Of a stretch of 8,782 bases of DNA, positions 1-5,493 are shown piece after piece. Source of the DNA: an uncultured Planctomycetaceae bacterium (GTDB taxonomy: Bacteria > Planctomycetota > Planctomycetia > Pirellulales > UBA1268). The notes beneath the pieces are model-generated. The model did not search any database. It had not been told where the DNA came from and worked only from the letters and a program-made list of their open reading frames with translations. A program made the translations under genes and the position numbers. The stretch is taken from assembly GCA_937900985.1 (NCBI GenBank), contig CALCGM010000548.1:1-8782 (forward strand), written 5' to 3'. Position 1 is the stretch's first letter. Every line of letters begins with the position of its first letter.

Positions 1-39
1 CAGGATGGCGAAGCGAACGCTCGGCGAATCGGCTTGGGC
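1..39. other. Left-edge non-coding stretch downstream of the FAH gene
   Basis: There are 39 bp beyond the FAH stop codon (minus strand TGA at 42-40). No clear terminator hairpin or neighbouring gene end can be supported here. Confidence 0.4.
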
Positions 40-858
40 TCACCCCGAGCGACCCACCACCACTTCCTCAATCACCGGGTTGGTCAGGCTCCCGATCTTT
101 TCAATCTCGACCGTCACGCTGTCGCCAGCAGTGAGAAACACCGGCGGCGTGCGGGCGAAGCCGACACCGTGGGGGGTGCCCGTGAGGATCACCGTGCCGG
201 GCCGCAAGACGGTGCTTGCGGAGAGAAACTCAATCAGGGTGGGCACATCGAAGATCATGTCGCTGGTGGTCCAGTCCTGCATCACCTCGCCGTTGAGTAG
301 CGTGCGGATCGTGAGGGCGTTGGGATCGGGAATCTCATCGGTGGTCACGAGCGCCGGCCCGAGCGGACAAAAGGTCGCAAACGTCTTGCCGCGGCACCAC
401 TGGCCGCCGCCGCCGTTGCGTTGCCAGTCGCGGGCCGAGACGTCGTTGCCACAGGTGTAGCCGAGCACATGCGAGAGGGCCTCGGCCCGCTTCACGTTGT
501 GGCAGGTGCGACCGATGACGACCGCCAGTTCGCATTCGTAGTCAACGCTGTCGCTGGCCAGCACCCGCGGAAGCACGATAGGGTCGCCAGGATTCTGCAC
601 GGCACCTGAGTTTTTCAGAAACAACACCGGCGTGTCGGGGGCGTCGCGACCTCCTTCCTCGGCATGCTTGCGGTAGTTGAGCCCAATGCAGAGGATGTCG
701 CGGGGCTCAAGGGGGGCCAGCAGTTTCTCAACCGTTGCCTCATGGCCGGTGTCGCGAAGCGGACCGAAGAGATCGCCTTCGAGGATGGTCACGCGGCCGT
801 CGTCATGCTGACGGCCGAGGTGTTCGCCATGTGCATCGAGAAAACGGATGATCTTCAT
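40..858 (-). CDS. Fumarylacetoacetate hydrolase (FAH) family protein
   Basis: Predicted cytosolic enzyme of 272 aa in the FAH superfamily, whose members hydrolyse, isomerise or decarboxylate acylpyruvate-type substrates with a divalent metal. Seen in the sequence: an N-terminal cap of about 50 residues; the family entry motif IGLNYRKHAEE (58-68); the metal-ligand motif DYECEL with E108 and E110; the third ligand region GYTCGNDVSARDWQ with D139; GKTF with K158; and the C-terminal TGTPHGVG (226-233) and GDSVTVEIEKIG. All core motifs are intact and the length is normal. The open frame continues upstream to 1212, but that part is antisense to the membrane gene and looks non-homologous, so the ATG at 858 (MKIIRF) is preferred; only a weak, distant GAGG precedes it. 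The substrate cannot be assigned: ureidoglycolate lyase, acylpyruvase and homoprotocatechuate-pathway isomerase are all common annotations for this family. No catabolic partners are visible. The family call is firm; the exact reaction is unknown. Confidence 0.93.
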   Translation of the reverse strand: MKIIRFLDAHGEHLGRQHDDGRVTILEGDLFGPLRDTGHEATVEKLLAPLEPRDILCIGLNYRKHAEEGGRDAPDTPVLFLKNSGAVQNPGDPIVLPRVLASDSVDYECELAVVIGRTCHNVKRAEALSHVLGYTCGNDVSARDWQRNGGGGQWCRGKTFATFCPLGPALVTTDEIPDPNALTIRTLLNGEVMQDWTTSDMIFDVPTLIEFLSASTVLRPGTVILTGTPHGVGFARTPPVFLTAGDSVTVEIEKIGSLTNPVIEEVVVGRSG

Positions 859-900
859 CGTGGGTGCAGTCGCCTCAAGCCAGAGATGCCAGGAGGATTC
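859..900. promoter_or_regulatory. Short divergent intergenic region with SD for the membrane gene
   Basis: Only 42 bp separate the start codons of the FAH gene (minus) and the membrane-protein gene (plus). A strong Shine-Dalgarno AGGAGG at 891-896 lies 4 nt before the ATG at 901 and decides that start. No recognisable -35/-10 pair fits in the gap, so by inference at least one promoter probably lies inside the opposite gene's 5' coding region. Confidence 0.5.
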
Positions 901-2424
901 ATGAGCCGCCAGCGTAGCAAAGCAGCCTCCGAACCGCTGTCGCCTTCCCCGCTGGCAAACGAGCCCGCGGCGGCGGCCTGGCTGACGGTGCTCGCTGCCG
1001 CCGCGGCTGGTGGCATGGGCTGGGGGATTCGCGGGCAGTATGGGCATGAGACGGGCGCGATGATCGCTGGCGTCCTCGTGAGCCTTGTGCTGGTGGTGCG
1101 GCTGGCCCCCACCGCCGCGCTTTTGCCCGCGGCGCGAGCCGCCGCCCTCGGCACGATCGCCATGGGCTTTGGGGGATCGATGACCTATGGCCAGACGATC
1201 GGCCTCACGCAAAACGGCCCGGTGATCGGCAACGCCTCAGCACTGGCCTGGGGCATGCTGGGGCTGGCGGTGAAGGGCGGCCTGTGGATCGGCTTTGCCG
1301 GACTCTTTCTTGGGCTCGGCCTCGGCAGACGCCGCTTCGGCTGGCTGGAGATGGCCGCGATTGCCGCCGCGGGCGTGGGCCTCTTCTTCCTGGGCGTGTG
1401 GCTGATCAACACGCCCTACGACCCTGCGAGTCGCCAGCTGCCGTCGGTCTATTTTTCGGCCGACTGGCGATGGGAGCCCGACAACGCGAGCCTGAAGCCG
1501 CGGCCCGAGGTGTGGGGCGGCATGCTGCTGGCGCTGCTTGGCAGCTGGGCCTGGGTGGGGCTTGTCCGCGGGGAACGGCTGGCCTGCTGGCTCACGCTGT
1601 GGGGCGTGCTCGGTGGTGCCCTCGGCTTTCCTCTTGGACAGTGCCTGCAGGCGGGGCATGCCTGGAACCGGGAATGGTTTGCCACCAGCCCGTTTGCCAC
1701 GCTGGATGGCGTGATGAACTGGTGGAACTGGATGGAGACCAGTTTCGGCACCGTGATGGGAGCGGTGCTTGCCATCGGGCTGGTGCGAAACCGCCAGCTG
1801 ATCGGCCTGCCGCGAGCGGGCTCACCGCCGCCTGCCCCCGCGGCGACCATCGACCTGCCGCTGCCCGCGGAGCTTCTCCTGCTTGCCACACACGTCGTGC
1901 TGCTGGTGCTCTGCGAGATGGTGGAGCTGCCGCCGCTGACGCAGGTCTACGACCACGGACTCATCGCTGGCATGCTGCCGCTTGTTGCCGTGGCAGGCGG
2001 TCGAGCCAGCCCGTTTCTGATGATGCTCCCGATCACGCTGCTGCCGATTTCGGCCAAGACGATCTCGATGCTCGTGCTCAACGACGCCACGCTCCCGCCG
2101 GCCGTTGGCTGGAGCGTGTATGGCGTGCTGCCGATGCTGCTCGCCACGGGGCTGGCGGTGTGGCTCACGCGGCGCGGCCGCACGCCGGGGGCCAGCGGAC
2201 GGCTGCTGGCGACCGCCCTGCTGCTCACCACCCTCACCTTCTTTCTGCTCAACCTCGCGGTCTTCCATTTTCCCTGGCCTTGGCTCGCCTGGACTGGCCG
2301 CACGCCCAACGCGATCGCCTTCACCGTCGCTGGCGTGGTGGTGCTGGCTGCTGCGGGGCTTGCGCTGGCGACACGGCCCTCAGCCCCGCTCCTCGACAGC
2401 CGTGACCATGCTGGTCAGGATTGA
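901..2424 (+). CDS. Polytopic integral membrane protein of unknown function
   Basis: Predicted 507-aa inner-membrane protein; I do not recognise its family. After a short polar N-terminus (1-25) I count roughly 12-14 hydrophobic segments, at about 26-44, 52-70, 78-96, 108-138 (perhaps two), 149-169, 204-222, 226-246, 280-298, 320-340, 352-390 (two), 400-422, 432-455 and 468-490. Polar and glycine-rich stretches next to or within the first helices stand out: GGMGWGIRGQYGHETGA (37-53) and GGSMTYGQTIGLTQN (91-105). A Trp-rich loop (WNREWF 255-260; NWWNWMETSFG 273-283) follows the first half. A proline-rich linker (302-320) separates the two halves, which suggests a two-lobed fold. The start at 901 is chosen for its AGGAGG at 4 nt; the open frame extends to 664, but that part is antisense to the FAH gene. 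The GroES-like gene follows after 32 bp. The buried polar residues suggest a transporter or membrane enzyme, but no function is supported. Confidence 0.85.
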   Translation: MSRQRSKAASEPLSPSPLANEPAAAAWLTVLAAAAAGGMGWGIRGQYGHETGAMIAGVLVSLVLVVRLAPTAALLPAARAAALGTIAMGFGGSMTYGQTIGLTQNGPVIGNASALAWGMLGLAVKGGLWIGFAGLFLGLGLGRRRFGWLEMAAIAAAGVGLFFLGVWLINTPYDPASRQLPSVYFSADWRWEPDNASLKPRPEVWGGMLLALLGSWAWVGLVRGERLACWLTLWGVLGGALGFPLGQCLQAGHAWNREWFATSPFATLDGVMNWWNWMETSFGTVMGAVLAIGLVRNRQLIGLPRAGSPPPAPAATIDLPLPAELLLLATHVVLLVLCEMVELPPLTQVYDHGLIAGMLPLVAVAGGRASPFLMMLPITLLPISAKTISMLVLNDATLPPAVGWSVYGVLPMLLATGLAVWLTRRGRTPGASGRLLATALLLTTLTFFLLNLAVFHFPWPWLAWTGRTPNAIAFTVAGVVVLAAAGLALATRPSAPLLDSRDHAGQD

Positions 2425-2445
2425 GGGCGGACGAGGGCACACCAT

Positions 2446-2459
2446 GGAGCAGATGTGTG
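2446..2459 (+). promoter_or_regulatory. RBS plus GTG start of the GroES-like gene
   Basis: GGAG at 2446-2449 lies 7 nt before the GTG at 2457-2459, good spacing for initiation. The competing in-frame TTG at 2421 overlaps the previous stop codon and has AGGA directly abutting it, which is too close. It would also add 12 residues unlike any GroES N-terminus. The nearby ATG at 2453 is out of frame and stops after five codons. Confidence 0.6.
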
Positions 2460-2816
2460 AACGACAATGAGTTTGTGGAGCCTCTGGGGATGCGGGTTCT
2501 GATCCGCAAAGACGAGGGCCGCACCACCACCCGCGGCGGGATCGTGCTGCCGGACAAGGCGGAAATTCCCACCATCACCGGACGGGTCGTCGAGGTGAGC
2601 CTGCAGGTGGAGCGGGATGAAGACTTCCCGATCGAGAAATACGACAAGGTGCTCTTCCATCCCAAGAACTCGATCCCCGTCGACTTCGAGCAGAACAACC
2701 TGCTCTACGTGGTGCCGATTGAGGATGTCGTGGCCGTCTTCCGTCGCACCGCCGCTCCCAAGCCACGCCGCCGCAAAAACACCGACAAAGACAACGAGTC
2801 GTCTGGCGACGAGTGA
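2457..2816 (+). CDS. Divergent GroES (Cpn10)-family co-chaperonin
   Basis: Predicted 119-aa cytosolic protein of the GroES/Cpn10 family, the heptameric lid of the GroEL folding chamber. Seen: PLGMRVLIRKDE (9-20), the standard first strand; a mobile-loop region TTTRGGIVLPDKAE (23-36) with the hydrophobic IVL (29-31) that in GroES contacts GroEL; GRVVEVS (42-48); YDKVLFHPKN (62-71); and a closing strand LLYVVPIEDVVAVF (82-95). Compared with classical GroES (about 95 aa) it lacks the glycines of the usual AVGxG turn after the second strand, where it has EVSLQ. The roof-loop region is altered. It carries an extra tail of about 24 residues, first basic (PKPRRRK) and then acidic (DKDNESSGDE). No groEL is adjacent. 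It sits 32 bp downstream of the membrane-protein gene on the same strand, so co-transcription is plausible. It is probably a paralogue distinct from the housekeeping groES. Family call firm; role uncertain. Confidence 0.88.
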   Translation: MNDNEFVEPLGMRVLIRKDEGRTTTRGGIVLPDKAEIPTITGRVVEVSLQVERDEDFPIEKYDKVLFHPKNSIPVDFEQNNLLYVVPIEDVVAVFRRTAAPKPRRRKNTDKDNESSGDE

Positions 2817-2849
2817 TCCACACCTTCGCAGACTGTGGAAAGAGGCTGC

Positions 2850-2866
2850 CGCCGCAGGATGCGGCG
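2850..2866 (+). terminator. GC-rich hairpin downstream of the GroES-like gene
   Basis: A 6-bp perfect stem CGCCGC (2850-2855) pairs with GCGGCG (2861-2866) around the 5-nt loop AGGAT, 34 bp after the stop codon. No T-run follows, so it is not a classical intrinsic terminator. It may act with the next hairpin, or stabilise the mRNA 3' end. Confidence 0.3.
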
Positions 2867-2877
2867 ATCGGCAACCA

Positions 2878-2899
2878 CGAAAACCCCTTGGCGTTTTCG
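2878..2899 (+). terminator. Candidate terminator hairpin after the GroES-like gene
   Basis: Inverted repeat CGAAAAC (2878-2884) and GTTTTCG (2893-2899), with an 8-nt loop. A T4 run lies within the right arm and none follows it, so this is terminator-like rather than canonical. It is placed correctly to end the membrane/GroES transcript before the next gene, which has its own strong RBS. Confidence 0.35.
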
Positions 2900-2905
2900 G
2901 GGCTG

Positions 2906-2939
2906 CCCACGTGGAAAAAGGCCCCACGTGGAAAAAGGC
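2906..2939. repeat. Perfect 17-bp tandem repeat, two copies
   Basis: The unit CCCACGTGGAAAAAGGC occurs back-to-back at 2906-2922 and 2923-2939 with no mismatch. Each copy holds the 8-bp palindrome CCACGTGG (2907-2914 and 2924-2931), and the two palindromes are 17 bp apart. A weaker echo of the unit's right part (11 of 13 bases) lies upstream at 2834-2846. It could be operator sites or a simple duplication in a non-coding spacer; function unknown. Confidence 0.85.
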
Positions 2940-2959
2940 GATGGATGGCTTTTTCCACG
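2927..2959 (+). promoter_or_regulatory. 11-bp inverted repeat / hairpin in the leader of the heme-protein gene
   Basis: The right part of the second tandem copy (2927-2937) is perfectly complementary to 2949-2959, giving an 11-bp stem with an 11-nt loop. The equivalent arm in the first copy (2911-2920) can pair with the same right arm over 10 bp, so two mutually exclusive foldings exist. The stem ends 8 nt before the GAGGAGG ribosome-binding site. It could be a terminator, an attenuator-like leader structure or a protein-binding dyad; the sequence alone does not decide. Confidence 0.45.
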
Positions 2960-2967
2960 GACAGCTC

Positions 2968-2974
2968 GAGGAGG
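2968..2974 (+). promoter_or_regulatory. Strong RBS of the heme-propeller gene
   Basis: GAGGAGG lies 5 nt before the ATG at 2980. It settles the start and places it exactly at the signal peptide. Confidence 0.7.
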
Positions 2975-2979
2975 ACCGC

Positions 2980-5493
2980 ATGCTCTGCCGTGCCCTTTTG
3001 ATGCTCGCAGGCCTGCTCTGCTGCAGCATCGCTTCAGCCGCCGAGGAACGGCAGGCCACGCCGCCGGCATCGATCAGGACAGCCCCTGGCTTCCATGTCG
3101 AGCTGGTGCGGTCGGCAGCCGAAGGGGAAGACTCCTGGATCAGCCTCTCCATCGATGCTCGCGGCCGCTGCTATCTCGGCCTCGATCAGGCGGGGGTTGG
3201 TGTGATCGATCTGGGAGATCGCCTCAGCGACAACGATGAACCCGGCCCGGCTCCGCCGCCATCCTTTCGCCGGCTCGACGGCGCCGACGACCTGCGGCAC
3301 TGCCGGGGCATTCTGCGAACCGACGACGCGGTCTACGTCGTCGCCACCGACAGCCAGCAGCTGGTGCGACTCTTCGACCGCGACGGCGACGGCGAGTGTG
3401 AGGAGCGGCAGCTGCTGGCCGAGCTTCCCTACGCCAGCCGCTACGGCCACGGCATGAATCAGATCGTTGCGGGGCCCGACGGACTGCTGTATCTGGTGGT
3501 CGGCAACGACGTGCAGATGCCCACCGCCGTCGCCCCCAGTTCGCCCTACCGCAGCCCCCGCGAAGACTGGCTGCTGCCGAGCCCGCACGATCTCGGCCAG
3601 GATGATCGGGTGGGCTTTGTCGTTCGCTTTGATCCGGCCACCAGCGGAGCCGCTGACGGCAGCTGGGAGGTGATCGCCGGCGGCTTCCGCAATCCCTTCG
3701 ACCTCGCCTTCAACCGCGATGGCGAGTGCTTCACCTGGGATGCCGACATGGAGTGGGATGCGGGCCTGCCGTGGTATCGGCCCACGCGGCTCAACCATGT
3801 GGTGGCCGGCGGCGAATACGGCTGGCGGTGGGGCAGCGGCAAGTGGCCCACCTTCTTTGCCGACAGCCTGCCGTCGACGCTCGACACCGGATTTTCCTCA
3901 CCCACCGGCATGCTCTTCGGCGAGCAGACCGACTGGCCCCAGCGGTATCGCGACGCCCTCTTCATGGCCGACTGGCAGCACGGGCGGATGCTCATGGTCG
4001 ACCTCGTGCCTGACGGCTGCAGCTACACCGCGGAGGCTGACGTGTTTCTCGAGGGCTCGCCGCTGAACATCTGCGACATGGCGATCGGGCCGGATCGGGC
4101 GATGTATTTCATCACCGGCGGCCGTGGGTCCCAGTCGGGGCTCTACCGGGTGCGGTGGACGGGCGAGACCGGCCCGCCAGCGCCTCGCGTGATCGCCCCC
4201 GCAGCCGACGCGGTCGCAGAGGCCGCTCGGGCCACCAGGCGTCGGCTTGAGCAGCTGCAGCGGCAGCCGGATCCGGCGGGGCTCTCGTTTGTGATCGACC
4301 AGCTCAGCTCGCCCGACCGATGGCTGCGAACAGCAGCCCGCGTCGCCCTGGAGCGGCAGCCGCCCGACCGCTGGACGCACCTGCCCGAGCAGCTTGAGAA
4401 CCCGCAGGCTCGCCGCACCGCAGCCCTCGCGGCTGCCCGCACGATGCCGCCCGAGGCGATGCCGGCCGTCCTCGCAGTGGTGCTCGCCGACGACTGGTCG
4501 TCGCTCTCCGCCGATGCCCTCGCCGAGACGCTGCGGATCCTCCAGCTCTCCCTGATCCGGCAGGGCCCCCTTCTCGCAGCCGATCGCGAGGCGGTTCTCG
4601 CCCGGCTGGAGGCGATCGATCCGCAGGCGAGTTTTGCCGTGAGCTGGCTGGCCGGTGAGCTGCTCGTCGCCCTGGAGAGTGAGCGGGCGATTCCCTGGCT
4701 GCTGGCAGCCCTCGAAGCCGCCGCAACCCAAGAGGAGCAGGTCCAGCTGGCCAAGACGCTCAGCCGCGTCTCCGCAGGCTGGTCGCCCGACACTGCCGCG
4801 GAGGTGATCGACTGGCTCGACCGCTCACGGGGCATGCCGGGAGGCAGGCTTGTGGAGACGGCCTGGCAGAACCTGCGGAGTGATTTTCAGCAGATCTGGC
4901 CGGCGGAGCTGCTCGTGTCGCTGGCCGATTCGTGGGCGACGCTTGAGCAGGCGTGGTCGGCCGACGGCGTCGGTGCCGGCCCGGCCAGGCCCTTTGTCAA
5001 GAAGTGGACCGTCGAGGCGGTGATGGCTGAGATGGGGCCTGAGGCCCTCCCTCTCCGCAGCCGCGACCCCACAGCCGGCCTCACGGTGCTGGCCTCGGCA
5101 GGCTGCCTGACCTGCCACCGCTACGGCGACCGCGGCACCCACACCGGCCCGGAGCTGACCCATGTGGGGCGGCGATTTGATACGCGGGCGCTGCTGGAGT
5201 CGATCCTTGAGCCCTCGCGGCAGATCGATCCCAAGTATGCCCTCGCCACCCTGGTGCTCGACGACGGCACCGTCGTCACCGGCCGGGCGGTGGGTGTCAA
5301 CAGCCGTGAACTGACGATCGAAGTCGATCCGATCACGGCAGAGACCATCGTGGTCGATCGCAGCCGCATCGAGCAGTCGCTGCCGACGGCCCGTTCGCCG
5401 ATGCCCGAGGGCCTGCTCAACTCCTTTACTGCTGCTGAGATCCTCGATCTCGTGGCGGCCCTCAGCACCGCGGCCCCACAAACCGCTCCATGA
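2980..5493 (+). CDS. Exported PVC-type membrane-bound-dehydrogenase-like propeller with C-terminal c-type heme domain
   Basis: Predicted 837-aa exported protein. Residues 1-20 form a signal peptide with an ASA cleavage site before A21. Residues 35-395 look like the beta-propeller of the 'putative membrane-bound dehydrogenase' family of planctomycetes and verrucomicrobia. Landmarks are a DRDGDGECEE acidic loop (133-142, possible Ca site), GHGMNQIVAGPDGLLYLVVGN (157-177), GGFRNPFDLAFNRDG (234-248), FTWDADMEWD (251-260), WYRPTRLNHVVAGGEYGW (265-282) and SSPTGMLFG (306-314). Residues about 415-690 are Ala/Leu-rich helices resembling HEAT repeats. The C-terminus is the Pirellula/Verrucomicrobium-type heme domain: CLTCH at 709-713 for covalent heme c, and M808 in SPMPEG as the likely distal ligand. 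It probably acts in the periplasm in electron transfer linked to oxidation of a sugar or similar substrate, but the substrate is unknown. The ATG at 2980 is preferred because GAGGAGG (2968-2974) lies 5 nt upstream and it begins the signal peptide; the in-frame ATG at 2941 has no such support. It overlaps the convergent channel gene by 32 bp. Confidence 0.92.
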   Translation: MLCRALLMLAGLLCCSIASAAEERQATPPASIRTAPGFHVELVRSAAEGEDSWISLSIDARGRCYLGLDQAGVGVIDLGDRLSDNDEPGPAPPPSFRRLDGADDLRHCRGILRTDDAVYVVATDSQQLVRLFDRDGDGECEERQLLAELPYASRYGHGMNQIVAGPDGLLYLVVGNDVQMPTAVAPSSPYRSPREDWLLPSPHDLGQDDRVGFVVRFDPATSGAADGSWEVIAGGFRNPFDLAFNRDGECFTWDADMEWDAGLPWYRPTRLNHVVAGGEYGWRWGSGKWPTFFADSLPSTLDTGFSSPTGMLFGEQTDWPQRYRDALFMADWQHGRMLMVDLVPDGCSYTAEADVFLEGSPLNICDMAIGPDRAMYFITGGRGSQSGLYRVRWTGETGPPAPRVIAPAADAVAEAARATRRRLEQLQRQPDPAGLSFVIDQLSSPDRWLRTAARVALERQPPDRWTHLPEQLENPQARRTAALAAARTMPPEAMPAVLAVVLADDWSSLSADALAETLRILQLSLIRQGPLLAADREAVLARLEAIDPQASFAVSWLAGELLVALESERAIPWLLAALEAAATQEEQVQLAKTLSRVSAGWSPDTAAEVIDWLDRSRGMPGGRLVETAWQNLRSDFQQIWPAELLVSLADSWATLEQAWSADGVGAGPARPFVKKWTVEAVMAEMGPEALPLRSRDPTAGLTVLASAGCLTCHRYGDRGTHTGPELTHVGRRFDTRALLESILEPSRQIDPKYALATLVLDDGTVVTGRAVGVNSRELTIEVDPITAETIVVDRSRIEQSLPTARSPMPEGLLNSFTAAEILDLVAALSTAAPQTAP

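Noticed and set aside
664..900. Upstream in-frame extension of the membrane-protein gene
   Set aside because: It is antisense to conserved FAH coding sequence, while the ATG at 901 has a strong SD. The extension reads as a polar, non-membrane sequence.
859..1212. Upstream in-frame extension of the FAH gene
   Set aside because: It is an Arg/His/Gly-rich sequence antisense to membrane helices and shows no FAH-like features. The family N-terminus starts at 858.
2421..2456. TTG start giving 12 more residues on the GroES-like protein
   Set aside because: The AGGA abuts the TTG with no spacing and the added residues are unlike GroES. GTG at 2457 has a well spaced GGAG.
2906..2939. CRISPR array
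   Set aside because: Only two copies of 17 bp, directly adjacent with no spacers and no cas genes.
2617..2979. Extension of the heme-propeller reading frame back through the GroES-like gene
   Set aside because: The frame overlaps groES-like coding sequence in another phase. The signal peptide and strong RBS fix the start at 2980.
2980..3042. Lipoprotein signal peptide (Cys13/Cys14)
   Set aside because: The residues before the cysteines (GLL) do not match a lipobox, and a normal signal-peptidase I site (ASA before A21) follows.
3898..4731. 277-aa open frame on the minus strand
   Set aside because: It is antisense to the propeller and helical-repeat regions. Its composition is typical of a shadow frame (Arg/Gly/His-rich), with no domain.
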